DNA of 64,000 nt from Pantoea sp. (GTDB lineage Bacteria; Pseudomonadota; Gammaproteobacteria; Enterobacterales; Enterobacteriaceae), in assembly GCF_028283705.1 (NCBI RefSeq), contig NZ_JAPWKD010000002.1:1-64000 (forward strand), in the 5' to 3' direction. Below the pieces are notes generated by a model. That model saw only the letters and a program-made list of their open reading frames with translations, had not been told where the DNA came from and did no database searches. The translations under genes and the position numbers were made by a program. Positions 21,704 to 31,280 of the stretch are shown here, piece by piece. Every line of letters begins with the position of its first letter. Position 1 is the first letter of the stretch.

Positions 21704-22624
21704 TTATTCCCGCTCAGCATCGCGCCACAATTTCTCCACCAGCCGCTGCGCCACCAGCGCCTGTTCACCGCTGGTTTCAGGCATCGTCTGATTTTGCACG
21801 CACTGAATAAAATGGTGGGCAGCGCCGCTAAATCCACGCTGGGTAAGATGGCTTTGCCACGCGGCAGGCGCCTCCAGACGTAAGCCCGTGCGGTTCTCCT
21901 GTTGCCAGTCACGCATTTCGGCGATCTGGATATAATCGCCGTCGCAGACAGCCGTCACCACTTCACGCTGGGTGCCCGCGCGACGATGCATACTGGTGGT
22001 GATTTGTAAGCCCCCGGCAGAGAAGTGATGTTCGGCATACAACATTGCGCCCTGCTCATTGGTCTCAATATGACCATGCTGACGTGTCAGCTTGCCACCC
22101 GCCAGCCACAGCGCGGTATCAACCACATGCAGATAATCATCCAGCAAGGTAAAACGTAAATCCTGCGGCCCGACGCTGTCAGCACGGTGTTTCTCAATAC
22201 GCAGTGACGCTGCACCTGCCATCTGCGCCTGCAACTGCTGATAACGTGGCGCAAAGCGACGATTAAATGCCACCATCAGTTTACGCTTGCGCTTTTCCGC
22301 CAGTGCCACCAGCGCTTCCGCCTGTTGCAGGGTTTCTGCCAGCGGCTTATCAACACAGACATCTTTATCCGCCAGCAACAATGCTTTCACCACCTCATAA
22401 TGCGAAGCGGTGCTGCTATGGACGAACACCGCATCACTGGCTGCGGCCAGCGCATCCAGCGTGGCAAAATAAGGTATGCGGTAGCTGTCGCAGATGGGCT
22501 GTGCTTTGGCCTGATTGGGGGAAAAGGCCCCGGCCAGCTGCCAGCTTTCTGCCTGAGATAACACGGGCAGCCAGGCTTTTTGTGCAATGCCACCCAAACC
22601 CACGATCCCGATACGCAACGTCAT
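21704..22624 (-). CDS. yceM: Gfo/Idh/MocA-family oxidoreductase YceM (MviM)
   Basis: A 306-residue NAD(P)-dependent oxidoreductase of unknown substrate. The Rossmann motif GIVGLGGIAQKAWLP begins at residue 5 and the family motif DKPLAET lies near 95-101. The ATG at 22624 is chosen because it gives the family N terminus. An in-frame extension to 22852 overlaps yceH and reads like noise. It lies one base after the yceH stop, so the two are coupled. Confidence 0.93.
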   Translation of the reverse strand: MTLRIGIVGLGGIAQKAWLPVLSQAESWQLAGAFSPNQAKAQPICDSYRIPYFATLDALAAASDAVFVHSSTASHYEVVKALLLADKDVCVDKPLAETLQQAEALVALAEKRKRKLMVAFNRRFAPRYQQLQAQMAGAASLRIEKHRADSVGPQDLRFTLLDDYLHVVDTALWLAGGKLTRQHGHIETNEQGAMLYAEHHFSAGGLQITTSMHRRAGTQREVVTAVCDGDYIQIAEMRDWQQENRTGLRLEAPAAWQSHLTQRGFSGAAHHFIQCVQNQTMPETSGEQALVAQRLVEKLWRDAERE

Positions 22625-22625
22625 G

Positions 22626-23264
22626 TTAATGCTCCTTGTGCAGCAGCTGTTCGAGCTGCGCCTGCAATAGCGCCACGGTCTCTTCCAGTTGCGTAACCCG
22701 GGCCTCAAGACCCGGATGGTCTGATTCGCCTGCCGGTTCGGCTGTGTCCACCACATCCCCGCCGAACAGATGCATATACCGACTTTCGCGCTTACCTGGC
22801 TCACGCGCCAGCCGCACCACCATCGGGCCATCTTCCCGGCTGAGCAAATCATTCAGGGTCTGTTCAACTTCATTCATGTCACTGAATTCATGCAAGCGGC
22901 CACTGCGGGTGCGCAGCTCCCCGGGGGTCTGCGCACCGCGTAAAAACAACAATGTCAGCACCGCCACCTCGGCGCTGCTGAGTTGCAGATTGCCAAAAGC
23001 TGAGTTGCAGAATCGTTGTTCATATTTACTGACGCGCTGGCCGAAACCGTTGTTCGAGGTGACCAGATGTTTTTTCACCAGCTCGTCCAGTTGTGACTGA
23101 ACATCGCTTTCGCTCAGGTTCATCACCGGTTCGCGGTTGGATTTCTGGTTGCAGGCAGTCACCACACCGTTGAGTGACAGTGGGTATTGATCCGGGGTGG
23201 TCACCTGCTTTTCCAGCAGACAACCAATCACGCGCAGCGCCTGCGCTGATAAAGCCATTTTCAT
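22626..23264 (-). CDS. yceH: YceH, DUF480 family protein
   Basis: A 212-residue DUF480 protein with two winged-helix-like repeats. [20 protein letters not shown] and [14 protein letters not shown] are the family signatures, and a C-terminal coiled coil ([17 protein letters not shown]) follows. The molecular function is unknown. The ATG at 23264 matches E. coli YceH; upstream codons to 23306 are unsupported. It lies 17 bases after rimJ, and the unit rimJ-yceH-yceM looks like an operon. Confidence 0.92.
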   Translation of the reverse strand: MKMALSAQALRVIGCLLEKQVTTPDQYPLSLNGVVTACNQKSNREPVMNLSESDVQSQLDELVKKHLVTSNNGFGQRVSKYEQRFCNSAFGNLQLSSAEVAVLTLLFLRGAQTPGELRTRSGRLHEFSDMNEVEQTLNDLLSREDGPMVVRLAREPGKRESRYMHLFGGDVVDTAEPAGESDHPGLEARVTQLEETVALLQAQLEQLLHKEH

Positions 23265-23281
23265 CGCATTGTTCCCTTTTA

Positions 23282-23872
23282 TTATCCGCGGCGATCCGGG
23301 GTCCACTCGCGCCAGGTCAACGCTGTCAGAACGTGATCCTGCCAGCGGCCATCGATCAACAGGTAATCTTTGGCATACCCCTCTTTTTCAAAACCCAGTC
23401 GCGCCAGCAGATCACCGCTGCGCTGATTATGCGGCATATAGTTAGCCATAATCCGGTGCATATGCTGCTGACGTTGCATATAGCGAATCGCGCTCTGCAA
23501 TGCTTCAAACATTAGCCCCTGCCCCTGCCACTTTTCACCCAGTGAATAGCCAAGATAACAGGCATGGAACGAACCGCGTAGTACGTTGCTAAAGTTGGCA
23601 ACACCCCGCACTTCACGTTCTTCCTGATCCATCAACACAAAATAGAATGCCGAGCCTTGCTTATGCATGTCGGCAATCAGTCCCAGACGCGCCTGCCAGC
23701 CAGACGGATAACAATGGCTTTCATCACGTACCGGTTCCCAGGGCTTGAGAAACACGCGGTTTTCCGCGTAGTAATCAGCCAGCCGCCAGGCATCACGCTC
23801 ATGAACTAAACGGACCACCAAACGATCGGTAGTGAGACGCACGCGCGGCCCAGCAGAACGATAGCCAAACAT
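23282..23872 (-). CDS. rimJ: Ribosomal protein S5 alanine N-acetyltransferase RimJ
   Basis: A 196-residue GNAT acetyltransferase that acetylates the N-terminal Ala of S5. The acetyl-CoA motif region [20 protein letters not shown] and the [19 protein letters not shown] stretch match RimJ. It is the first gene of the rimJ-yceH-yceM run and divergent from mdtH. Confidence 0.95.
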   Translation of the reverse strand: MFGYRSAGPRVRLTTDRLVVRLVHERDAWRLADYYAENRVFLKPWEPVRDESHCYPSGWQARLGLIADMHKQGSAFYFVLMDQEEREVRGVANFSNVLRGSFHACYLGYSLGEKWQGQGLMFEALQSAIRYMQRQQHMHRIMANYMPHNQRSGDLLARLGFEKEGYAKDYLLIDGRWQDHVLTALTWREWTPDRRG

Positions 23873-24071
23873 CTTGACTCCTGAAATCCATGGCTTAAGA
23901 AGGAAGTACGCCAGCGGCGTTATATCTCACTATAACCGCCACCCCGCCTGCGGTAAAACCCCGCATCCTGTTCCCGGGAATTCATCCTTAATCAGGATAA
24001 ATTTTCTTACGGCTTCGATGAAAAAATATCATCCTGATAATCCTGTTTTTCTGCCGTGCAGCGACGGAAAA

Positions 24072-24087
24072 TAGACCAACTGGTCTC
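24072..24087. promoter_or_regulatory. Palindrome upstream of mdtH, possible repressor operator
   Basis: AGACCA (24073-24078), AC, TGGTCT (24081-24086) is a perfect 6-2-6 inverted repeat ending 33 bases before the mdtH ATG. The size and symmetry suit a TetR-family operator, but no regulator gene lies nearby. Confidence 0.35.
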
Positions 24088-24119
24088 CTTTTTCCTTTCT
24101 TACTTGCTCAGGATTTAGC

Positions 24120-25322
24120 ATGTCTCGGGTTGCGCGGGCACGACGCCTCGGTAAAACATTTTTATTAGTGGATAACATGCTGGTGGTGTTGGGTTTTTTT
24201 GTGGTATTTCCCCTCATTTCCATTCACTTCGTCGAACAGCTCGGCTGGGCTGCGTTGATGGTCGGCATTGCCCTCGGTCTGCGCCAGTTTGTGCAGCAGG
24301 GTTTTGGCATCTTTGGTGGTGCCATTGCAGACCGTTTCGGCGCACGTCCCCTGATCGTCACCGGCATGTTAATGCGTGCGGCAGGCTTCGCCTGTATGGC
24401 CCTCGCCCACGAGCCCTGGCTACTGTGGCTGGCTTGTTTGCTGTCCGGACTCGGTGGCACGCTGTTCGATCCGCCACGCAGCGCTATGGTGGTGAAACTG
24501 GTGCGAGCGCGTGAACGTGGCCGCTTCTTTTCACTGCTGATGATGCAGGACAGCGCGGGCGCGGTGCTGGGCGCACTGATTGGCAGCTGGTTGCTGGCGT
24601 GGGACTTCCGTCTGGTGTGCTGGGTGGGCGCGGCGGTATTCGTCAGTGCGGCGTTATTTAATGCCATCTGGTTACCGGCCTGGCGTATCTCCACCGAGCG
24701 CATTGCCATGCGTGAAGGCATGCAGCGGGTCTGGCAGGACAAACGTTTTCGCCTGTATGTCCTGACGCTGACCGGTTATTACATTCTTGCGGTGCAGGTG
24801 ATGCTGATGCTGCCAGTAATGGTCAACCAGGTCGCAGGCGCTCCGGCAGCAGTGAAATGGATGTACGCCATCGAAGCGTTGCTGTCACTCAGCCTGCTCT
24901 ATCCGCTGGCACGCTGGAGCGAAAAGCGTTTCCGTCTCGAAACTCGCCTGATGGCCGGATTGTTGCTGATGACCATCAGCCTGTTACCGGTTGGGCTGAC
25001 CAGCACCTTACCGTCACTGTTCTTTCTGATCGCCGTGTTCTATCTCGGCTCAATCATCGCGGAACCGGCGCGTGAGACCCTGAGCGCCTCGCTCGCCAGC
25101 GCCCGCGCCCGCGGCAGCTATATGGGTTTCAGCCGCCTCGGGCTGGCTTTGGGCGGCCTGATTGGCTATTCCGGCGGTGGCTGGATGTTCGATTTAGGCC
25201 AGCAACTGTCGCTGCCGGAATTACCCTGGATGCTGCTCAGTACCGTGGGTGGCGTGACGCTGCTGGCCCTGTGGTGGCAATTCCAGCCACGCGCCGTCGC
25301 TCCGGCGCTGTACAGCAGCTGA
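24120..25322 (+). CDS. mdtH: MFS multidrug efflux transporter MdtH
   Basis: A 400-residue 12-span major facilitator drug:H+ antiporter (E. coli MdtH 402). [20 protein letters not shown], the motif-A loop [15 protein letters not shown] and [19 protein letters not shown] are characteristic. In E. coli, overexpressed MdtH raises quinolone tolerance. It is divergent from rimJ, with grxB 91 bases downstream. A palindrome lies just upstream. Confidence 0.95.
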   Translation: MSRVARARRLGKTFLLVDNMLVVLGFFVVFPLISIHFVEQLGWAALMVGIALGLRQFVQQGFGIFGGAIADRFGARPLIVTGMLMRAAGFACMALAHEPWLLWLACLLSGLGGTLFDPPRSAMVVKLVRARERGRFFSLLMMQDSAGAVLGALIGSWLLAWDFRLVCWVGAAVFVSAALFNAIWLPAWRISTERIAMREGMQRVWQDKRFRLYVLTLTGYYILAVQVMLMLPVMVNQVAGAPAAVKWMYAIEALLSLSLLYPLARWSEKRFRLETRLMAGLLLMTISLLPVGLTSTLPSLFFLIAVFYLGSIIAEPARETLSASLASARARGSYMGFSRLGLALGGLIGYSGGGWMFDLGQQLSLPELPWMLLSTVGGVTLLALWWQFQPRAVAPALYSS

Positions 25323-25413
25323 TTTGCCCCTGCCGCCTTTCTCTCCCATACTTCCCGCACGCCGATAGAAAAGGGGTGACGTCAGTCACCCTGATAATCA
25401 CAGGAGAAACGGG

Positions 25414-26061
25414 ATGAAACTCTACATCTACGATCACTGCCCTTTCTGCGTCAAAGCACGCATGATTTTTGGGCTGAAAAATCTGCCAGTCGAACTGGTG
25501 GTGATGCTCAATGACGACGAGAACACACCGAAAAAACTGATTGGTCAGAAGATGGCTCCCATCCTGCAAAAAGCCGATGGCAGCGCGATGCCGGAAAGCC
25601 TGGATATTGTTCGTCTGGTGGATAAACAGGACGGTGAACCTCTGCTGAATGGCAAAGCCAATCCGGCCATCAGCGAATGGTTGCGTCGCGTCAATGGTTA
25701 CGTCAACAAGCTGCTGCTACCCCGTATCGCTGACGCGGCTTTCGCTGAGTTCGCGACACCGGCAGCACGCCACTATTTTCGCGAGAAAAAACAAGCCAAC
25801 ATTGGCGACTTCAGCGAGCTGCGTAAACATGCCCCCGGGCTGATAAAAAACATCAGTGACGATTTGCGTCAGCTGGATAAGTTAATCGTTAAACCGAATG
25901 CGGTGAACGGCGAACTTTCGGAAGATGATATCCATCTGTTTCCGCTGTTACGTTCCTTAACGCTGGTTGCCGGTATTGAATGGCCCAGCCGCGTGGCCGA
26001 TTATCGTGACAACATGGCGAAGCAAACCCAGGTTAACCTGCTCTCTTCTATCGCCGCCTGA
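25414..26061 (+). CDS. grxB: Glutaredoxin 2
   Basis: GrxB is the GST-like glutaredoxin that reduces disulfides with glutathione. The 215-residue protein has the thioredoxin-fold N terminus with the redox motif Cys9-Pro-Phe-Cys12 and an all-helical C-terminal domain. A short inverted repeat GGGTGAC/GTCACCC (25374-25380 / 25385-25391) lies in its leader; its role is unknown. Upstream is mdtH, downstream yceB. Confidence 0.96.
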   Translation: MKLYIYDHCPFCVKARMIFGLKNLPVELVVMLNDDENTPKKLIGQKMAPILQKADGSAMPESLDIVRLVDKQDGEPLLNGKANPAISEWLRRVNGYVNKLLLPRIADAAFAEFATPAARHYFREKKQANIGDFSELRKHAPGLIKNISDDLRQLDKLIVKPNAVNGELSEDDIHLFPLLRSLTLVAGIEWPSRVADYRDNMAKQTQVNLLSSIAA

Positions 26062-26172
26062 CTTCTGACAATGAGAGGCGCGCAGGCGCTTCTCATCTCT
26101 CTCCTGGTGACACCTGCCCCTGATTCAGGCACGCTATGCCACGTTTGGCGTATCGTTCAGGATGAGGAAAGT

Positions 26173-26736
26173 ATGAAGAAGGCTTTTTCCGGGCTACTGG
26201 CCCTGCTGTTTGCCGTGCTGCTGACCGGCTGTAATCAATTAACGCAGTACACCATCAGCGAGCAGGAAGTGAATCAGGCGCTGCAAAAGCACAATAACTT
26301 CGAGAAAGATGTGGGTGTCTCCGGTCTGCTGAATGCACATATTGTGCTGAGCGATCTAAGCAGCCAGATTGGCCGTGAAGAACCGGGCAAAATCACCCTG
26401 ACAGGCAAAGCCACGATTAATGTCAGTTCTTTATTTGGCCCACAGCAGGCCGAAATGCAGCTCAAAATGAAGGCGCAGCCGGTATTCAACCCACAACAGG
26501 GCGCGATTTACCTGCATGACCTGGAAATTGTTGATGCCCAGGTGCAGCCGGAAAAAATGGCGTCGATCATGAAAACGCTGACGCCCTATCTGAATGAGTC
26601 GCTGAAGCGTTACTTCAATGAAAAACCCGCTTATGTGCTGAGTGAAGATCGCAGCAAAGGTGAAGCGCTGGCGAAGAAATTCGCGAAAGGTCTGGAAGTT
26701 AAGCCCGGCCAGCTGGTGATCCCTTTTACTGACTAA
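26173..26736 (+). CDS. yceB: YceB, DUF1439 outer-membrane-type lipoprotein
   Basis: A 187-residue lipoprotein. The signal peptide MKKAFSGLLALLFAVLLTGC ends in a lipobox with Cys at 20. The mature DUF1439 domain (QYTISEQEVNQALQKHNNFE) resembles the tubular lipid-binding fold described for this family. The ATG at 26173 has a GAGGAAAG ribosome site; the in-frame upstream codons from 26071 precede the signal peptide and are rejected. It is followed by an intrinsic terminator. Confidence 0.92.
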   Translation: MKKAFSGLLALLFAVLLTGCNQLTQYTISEQEVNQALQKHNNFEKDVGVSGLLNAHIVLSDLSSQIGREEPGKITLTGKATINVSSLFGPQQAEMQLKMKAQPVFNPQQGAIYLHDLEIVDAQVQPEKMASIMKTLTPYLNESLKRYFNEKPAYVLSEDRSKGEALAKKFAKGLEVKPGQLVIPFTD

Positions 26737-26745
26737 TCCCCACCA

Positions 26746-26769
26746 CCGCGCCTGCCAGGGCGCGGTTTT
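26746..26769 (+). terminator. yceB intrinsic terminator
   Basis: CCGCGCC (26746-26752) and GGCGCGG (26759-26765) form a 7-bp stem with a 6-base loop, followed by TTTTG. Confidence 0.75.
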
Positions 26770-26790
26770 GCTTCTGGTGCATAAAATCCC

Positions 26791-26819
26791 GTGCAAACGG
26801 TTGCCCAAATCCTTATGCT
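26791..26819 (+). promoter_or_regulatory. pyrC promoter region with a PurR-like operator
   Basis: GTGCAAACGGTTGCCC (26791-26806) resembles the PurR consensus ACGCAAACGTTTGCGT, and pyrC is a known PurR target in enterics. A TATGCT -10-like hexamer follows at 26814-26819, so the operator would cover the -35. Downstream, CTCCCCGGC and GCCGGAG could pair imperfectly just before the pyrC start, recalling the pyrimidine-responsive leader hairpin of E. coli pyrC. Confidence 0.55.
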
Positions 26820-26872
26820 TACTCCCCGGCCTAAACGTGCCTTTCGTTTTCTACTCAGCCGGAGCCTTTTGA

Positions 26873-27919
26873 ATGACAGCCCAACCCCAGCAAATCACGA
26901 TTCGCCGCCCTGACGATTGGCATATTCATCTGCGCGATGGCGCGATGCTACAAGCCGTGTTGCCTTATACCAGTGCGGTAAATAGTCGTGCCATTGTCAT
27001 GCCAAACCTGGTTCCGCCGGTGACCAGCGTCGATGCTGCCGTGGCCTATCGCGATCGTATCCTTGCTGCCTTACCCGCCGGGCATGCCTTTACACCGCTG
27101 ATGACCTGCTATCTTACCGACTCTCTCGATCCGGATGAGATCGAACAGGGCTTCCGTGCTGGCGTCTTCACCGCCGCAAAACTTTATCCCGCCCACGCAA
27201 CCACCAACTCCAGCCATGGCGTAACCAATATTGCCTCTATCGCTCGCGTGCTAGAGCGGATGCAGCAGATCGGTATGCCGATGCTGGTACACGGTGAAGT
27301 GACGGATGCGCACATCGATATTTTTGACCGTGAAGCGCGTTTTATTGAAACGGTACTGGAACCGCTGCGCCAGCAGTTCCCGGGCCTGAAAGTGGTGATG
27401 GAACACATCACCACCAAAGAAGCAGCGGAATATCTGGCGGCGGGCAATGAACTGCTCGGCGCCACCATTACGCCACAGCATCTGATGTTTAACCGCAACC
27501 ATATGCTGGTCGGTGGCGTACGTCCGCATCTGTATTGCCTGCCAATCCTGAAACGTAATATCCACCAGGAAGCGTTACGTAAACTGGTCGCCAGCGGCAA
27601 TCGTCGTGTATTCCTCGGCACCGATACCGCTCCACACCTGCGTCATCTGAAAGAGGCCAGCTGTGGTTGTGCCGGTGTATTTAATGCCCCGACCTCTCTG
27701 CCCGCTTACGCCACCGTGTTTGAGGAACTGGATGCGCTGCAACATTTCGAAGCGTTCTGTTCCGAGAATGGCCCGAACTTCTATGGCCTGCCGCTGAATG
27801 AAGGGACACTGACGCTGGTGCGTGAACCCTGGACGGTCGAACAAAGTGTGAATGTCGCTGACGATAAGCTGGTGCCTTTCCTGGCCGGTGAGACTCTGAA
27901 CTGGCGCGTAACCGCCTGA
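26873..27919 (+). CDS. pyrC: Dihydroorotase PyrC
   Basis: The third step of pyrimidine biosynthesis: reversible cyclisation of carbamoyl aspartate to dihydroorotate. The 348-residue amidohydrolase (E. coli 348) has the metal-binding [10 protein letters not shown] near residue 15. The [13 protein letters not shown] block holds the carboxylated Lys, and LGTDTAPH the catalytic Asp. It is preceded by a PurR-like site and a possible leader hairpin. Confidence 0.97.
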   Translation: MTAQPQQITIRRPDDWHIHLRDGAMLQAVLPYTSAVNSRAIVMPNLVPPVTSVDAAVAYRDRILAALPAGHAFTPLMTCYLTDSLDPDEIEQGFRAGVFTAAKLYPAHATTNSSHGVTNIASIARVLERMQQIGMPMLVHGEVTDAHIDIFDREARFIETVLEPLRQQFPGLKVVMEHITTKEAAEYLAAGNELLGATITPQHLMFNRNHMLVGGVRPHLYCLPILKRNIHQEALRKLVASGNRRVFLGTDTAPHLRHLKEASCGCAGVFNAPTSLPAYATVFEELDALQHFEAFCSENGPNFYGLPLNEGTLTLVREPWTVEQSVNVADDKLVPFLAGETLNWRVTA

Positions 27920-27950
27920 TGTGATGATGCTTGCCTTCGGAATAAATATA

Positions 27951-27966
27951 CTGTACAAATAGCCAG
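27951..27966. promoter_or_regulatory. LexA box of dinI
   Basis: CTGTACAAATAGCCAG fits CTGT-N8-ACAG with one mismatch, flanked by ATA/TATA. The E. coli dinI operator has the same one-base deviation as I recall it. It lies 21 bases before the dinI ATG, so dinI should be SOS-induced. Confidence 0.85.
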
Positions 27967-27987
27967 TATATTATTCCGGAGGTGTTT

Positions 27988-28233
27988 ATGCGTGTTGAAA
28001 TTACCGTAGCAAAAACTCAACCCCTTCCTGCTGGCGCCCTGGATGCGCTGAGCGCCGAACTGACCCGCCGTATCAGCCGGGATTTTCCCGACGACGAACA
28101 TCATGTCAAAATCCGTTACGCCAGCGGCAATCAGCTCAGCGTATTTGGCGGCTGCAAAGAAAATCGCGAACGTATCAGTGATATTTTGCAGGAAACCTGG
28201 GAAAGCGCTGACGACTGGTTTATTACCGATTAA
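27988..28233 (+). CDS. dinI: DNA-damage-inducible protein DinI
   Basis: DinI modulates RecA filaments during the SOS response. The 81-residue protein starts MRVEITVAKTQPLPAGALDA and ends in the family's acidic helix ILQETWESADDWFITD. The ATG at 27988 follows a CCGGAGG ribosome site; a GTG two codons earlier overlaps that site and is rejected. A LexA box and a downstream terminator frame a one-gene unit. Confidence 0.96.
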   Translation: MRVEITVAKTQPLPAGALDALSAELTRRISRDFPDDEHHVKIRYASGNQLSVFGGCKENRERISDILQETWESADDWFITD

Positions 28234-28251
28234 CCGCCACTGCGCAGTTTT

Positions 28252-28277
28252 GCCGGGTTTCGCCACCCGGCTTTTTT
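28252..28277 (+). terminator. dinI intrinsic terminator
   Basis: GCCGGGT (28252-28258) and ACCCGGC (28265-28271) form a 7-bp stem with a 6-base loop, followed by six Ts. Confidence 0.9.
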
Positions 28278-28378
28278 GTTTTTATTTCTCCCTCGCCAGA
28301 CAAAGTCGCTGCATCTAAAATCATCATTAACGCCCCTCTATTCTTGCACGCGCCAGGCTAACAGGAGATGTTTTACCC

Positions 28379-28648
28379 ATGACTCACGATAAACCGGAAG
28401 AGGCAATGACATTTGGCGAATTGCTGGCGTTAATTGCTGAGCAGCAACGCCGCTTAACTGTGCTGGAAAATGCCTTTGCCAACCTGACGTTCTGTCTTGA
28501 TGAACGTGCCAGCCAGTTACTGGTACACAATCTTTTACTTGAAGCGCAAAACCAGAACCACGACACGCAGTTACAGCAGCAATTTGCCCATCTGGCCGAA
28601 GAAATTAAGAAATGCAGCGGTGAAAAACCGGATGATTTACAGGGTTAA
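28379..28648 (+). CDS. Small coiled-coil protein of unknown function
   Basis: I do not recognise this 89-residue protein. It is rich in Leu, Gln and Glu, with heptad-like spacing through residues 10-80 (FGELLALIAEQQRRLTVLEN onward). It has one Cys mid-protein and one near the end, and no signal peptide or membrane span. An ACAGGAG ribosome site lies 9 bases before the ATG, and a terminator follows at 28744. I recall no equivalent gene between dinI and bssS in E. coli. A small anti-adaptor or connector role would suit its shape but is not shown by the sequence. Confidence 0.75.
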   Translation: MTHDKPEEAMTFGELLALIAEQQRRLTVLENAFANLTFCLDERASQLLVHNLLLEAQNQNHDTQLQQQFAHLAEEIKKCSGEKPDDLQG

Positions 28649-28743
28649 AATCAGCGCTTAATCGGTTCCAGAGTTCTCCTAAAGTCAGGTAACTTTGCTG
28701 CCGATAACCTGATTAGTGCGACTTTACATTCGCAGCTTCAAAT

Positions 28744-28774
28744 GCCCGCCCACGCGGGCGATTTATTATTTTTT
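28744..28774 (+). terminator. Intrinsic terminator after the 89-aa coiled-coil gene
   Basis: GCCCGC (28744-28749) and GCGGGC (28754-28759) form a 6-bp stem with a 4-base loop, followed by a T-rich stretch ending in six Ts. Confidence 0.8.
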
Positions 28775-28852
28775 AAAAGCGTATTTTAAAAGCATTTATT
28801 TTTGCGCAGATTTTGAGCACCACATTTTTTAACTATTGTACCGTTCGTTTCA

Positions 28853-28861
28853 TGTTATAAT
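28853..28861 (+). promoter_or_regulatory. Extended -10 promoter of bssS
   Basis: TGTTATAAT at 28853-28861 is a perfect TGn-TATAAT extended -10 element, 74 bases before the bssS start. A good -35 at standard spacing is not evident. Confidence 0.55.
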
Positions 28862-28935
28862 TATCTCGCTAGTGCAAGAACAGCCGCATTGAACCTCAAG
28901 AAGCACTTCGTTTAACGAGTAAAAAGGAGGTTATA

Positions 28936-29190
28936 ATGGACAGAAATAAAGACGTCATCCAGACTCATCCATTAGTCGGATGGGACATTAGCACTGTAGA
29001 CAGTTATGACGCCATGATGATCCGCCTGCACTCGCTATCATCGCAGGATCAGAAAGAAGAAGACGCAGATGTTGGTCCTACCTACTGGCTAACCACCGAT
29101 GTGGCGAGACAGTTTATCTCCATACTCGAAGCTGGCATTGCAAAGATAGAGTCCACAGAGCAATACCAACGCGATAACCAAAAGCATTAA
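28936..29190 (+). CDS. bssS: Biofilm regulator BssS
   Basis: An 84-residue protein with the BssS core VIQTHPLVGWDISTVDSYDA and WLTTDVARQFISILEAGIAK. In E. coli BssS influences biofilm formation through indole and catabolite signalling; its biochemistry is unknown. An AAGGAGG ribosome site (28924-28930) sits 5 bases before the ATG, predicting efficient translation. It forms a single-gene unit with an extended -10 promoter and a strong terminator. Confidence 0.95.
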   Translation: MDRNKDVIQTHPLVGWDISTVDSYDAMMIRLHSLSSQDQKEEDADVGPTYWLTTDVARQFISILEAGIAKIESTEQYQRDNQKH

Positions 29191-29207
29191 TTTCTTCAAT
29201 CGCGTGA

Positions 29208-29233
29208 AAGGGCACCCCAAAGGGTGCCTTTTT
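29208..29233 (+). terminator. bssS intrinsic terminator
   Basis: GGCACCC (29211-29217) and GGGTGCC (29222-29228) form a 7-bp stem extended by A:T pairs, with a 4-base loop and five Ts. Confidence 0.9.
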
Positions 29234-29295
29234 CATGGGCGCTATCTTTTGCTATGCTGCTGAAAAAATTCACCGTTTTTCAGGAGTGATGTCGT

Positions 29296-30411
29296 ATGGT
29301 TTATGATCTGATTGTGGTTGGCAGTGGTTCCGTTGGCGCGGCTGCCGGGTTCTATGCAACCCAGGCGGGCTTATCGGTATTAATGATCGATAGCGCTCAC
29401 CCACCGCATACTCAGGGCACCCATCACGGTGAAACACGTTTGATCCGTCACGCCTATGGTGAAGGTGAACGCTATGTCCCGCTGGTGCTACGTGCCCAGG
29501 CATTATGGGACGAACTGGAACGCCAGAGTGGTGAACGCATCATGCACCGCAGTGGCATTCTCAATCTTGCTCCAATCTCGTCCACCTTTATTCAGAATGT
29601 CATCGACAGCGCACGCGCCTGGAAGCTGGATGTGCAAATCCTGCAGGCAGATGAGGTGCGCAAACGCTGGCCTCAGTTCACCGTGCCAGAGGGTTATATT
29701 GGCGTATTTGAACCCCATTCCGGTTTTCTTAAATGTGAACAGGCGGTACGTAGCTGGGTACAGCTGGCAGAACAGGCAGGTTGCGCCCAGCTGTTTAACT
29801 GTCCGGTGACACAAATCGGCCGGGATGGCGACCTGCAACAGGTCACCACCAGCGAGGGAGAGTTTCGTGCACGCAAACTGCTGATCAGCGCCGGTACCTG
29901 GGTCAGCCATCTGGTGGCGGATTTACCCGTTACGCCCGTGCGCAAAGTGTTTGCCTGGTATCAGGCTGACGGTCGTTACAGTGAGAACAACCAATTTCCT
30001 GGCTTTACTGTAGAGATGAATGACGGCAGCCATTTCTACGGTTTCCCGGCAGACAATAACGCACTCAAGGTAGGACGTCATGATGGTGGTCAAATCATGC
30101 AGACGCCTGCCGATCGTAAACCTTTTGGTAGCGTCGCCGCCGATGGCAGTGAAGCTTTCAGCTTTTTACGTCATTTCCTGCCGGGTATCGGCGTCTGTTT
30201 ACATGGCGAAGCCTGTAGCTACGACAATACACCTGACGAAGACTTCATCATTGATACCCTGCCTGATGAACCCAACCGTTTAATCATTACTGGTTTAAGC
30301 GGACACGGTTTTAAATTTGCCAGCGTGTTAGGTGAACTGGCCAGTGAATTTGCCCAGGACAAACCCTTTTCCTTTGATATTACCCCCTTCTCTCTGGCGC
30401 GTTTTTCCTGA
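29296..30411 (+). CDS. solA: N-methyl-L-tryptophan oxidase SolA
   Basis: A 371-residue sarcosine-oxidase-type flavoenzyme that oxidatively demethylates N-methyl-tryptophan. The FAD-binding [19 protein letters not shown] starts near residue 7. [20 protein letters not shown] is the family block. The Cys of [15 protein letters not shown] is the expected covalent flavin attachment site. It is transcribed alone and followed by a long hairpin without a U-tract. Confidence 0.95.
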   Translation: MVYDLIVVGSGSVGAAAGFYATQAGLSVLMIDSAHPPHTQGTHHGETRLIRHAYGEGERYVPLVLRAQALWDELERQSGERIMHRSGILNLAPISSTFIQNVIDSARAWKLDVQILQADEVRKRWPQFTVPEGYIGVFEPHSGFLKCEQAVRSWVQLAEQAGCAQLFNCPVTQIGRDGDLQQVTTSEGEFRARKLLISAGTWVSHLVADLPVTPVRKVFAWYQADGRYSENNQFPGFTVEMNDGSHFYGFPADNNALKVGRHDGGQIMQTPADRKPFGSVAADGSEAFSFLRHFLPGIGVCLHGEACSYDNTPDEDFIIDTLPDEPNRLIITGLSGHGFKFASVLGELASEFAQDKPFSFDITPFSLARFS

Positions 30412-30418
30412 CTGAGCG

Positions 30419-30445
30419 AGGCCGCCGCAGCCACTGTGGCGGCCT
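30419..30445. repeat. 12-bp hairpin after solA
   Basis: AGGCCGCCGCAG (30419-30430) and CTGTGGCGGCCT (30434-30445) pair over 12 bp with one G:T and a 3-base loop. It starts 8 bases after the solA stop. No T-run follows on either strand, so it may stabilise an mRNA end rather than terminate by itself. Confidence 0.6.
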
Positions 30446-30706
30446 GACTGACATCCGCAGACATAAGCTGACAAAAGTTTAATCTTCGCACCGAATAAAA
30501 GCGCAAAAGGTGTAGTAATTCAAGCTGACTCTTTCACCTGTCCGCTTCACCATGAAGTTATTCAATATTTCTGAGTGGCAGAGATTAATAACGCCATAAT
30601 TCCCGAACAGTTATTTCTTTGTTTATAGAAAAGTAAGTCTGATTGATCTTCTATTTCAAAATATGGATTCTCATTGCTACTTATTTCTGATTTAGGATTT
30701 CAGAAG

Positions 30707-31279
30707 ATGTGGCGTAATTCTCCACAGCGGTTTGGTGCCGTCTCCATCTTATTACACTGGCTAATGGCTCTGGCCATCTATGGCATGTTCGCGCTCGGAT
30801 TATGGATGGTCGGGCTGGGTTACTACGACGGCTGGTATCATACCGCCCCCGAAATTCATAAAAGCATTGGCATCCTGTTGTTCAGCGCGTTGTTGATCCG
30901 TCTGGCCTGGCGCTTTCTGTCACCGCCTCCTGCCCCGCTGGACAGTTACTCCATCCCGGTGCGTCTCTCTGCCATAGCTGCGCATTGGCTGTTATATACC
31001 CTGCTACTGGTCATTATGCTAAGCGGTTATCTGATTTCCACTGCGGATGGCAAGCCGATTTCTTTATTTGGCTGGTTTGAAGTGCCCGCGTTACTGGCAG
31101 GGGCGGCTGAACAGGCTGACATCGCCGGTGATGTCCACCTCTGGCTAGCCTGGGCGGTGGTGACGCTCTCGGTGTTACACGGACTGGCTGCTCTCAAACA
31201 TCATTTTATCGATCGTGATATCACGCTGAAACGGATGCTGGGTTACCGCATCCCGTTAACCTCTGAAAAGGAAAAGTAA
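30707..31279 (+). CDS. yceJ: Cytochrome b561 family protein YceJ
   Basis: A 190-residue membrane di-haem b561-type protein with four hydrophobic spans. Candidate haem-ligand His residues lie in [22 protein letters not shown] and LKHHFID. The start is the ATG at 30707 ([14 protein letters not shown]), matching E. coli; the frame is open from 30674 but without support. It lies one base before yceI, so the two form an operon, with YceI as the likely periplasmic partner. Confidence 0.93.
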   Translation: MWRNSPQRFGAVSILLHWLMALAIYGMFALGLWMVGLGYYDGWYHTAPEIHKSIGILLFSALLIRLAWRFLSPPPAPLDSYSIPVRLSAIAAHWLLYTLLLVIMLSGYLISTADGKPISLFGWFEVPALLAGAAEQADIAGDVHLWLAWAVVTLSVLHGLAALKHHFIDRDITLKRMLGYRIPLTSEKEK

Positions 31280-31280
31280 C

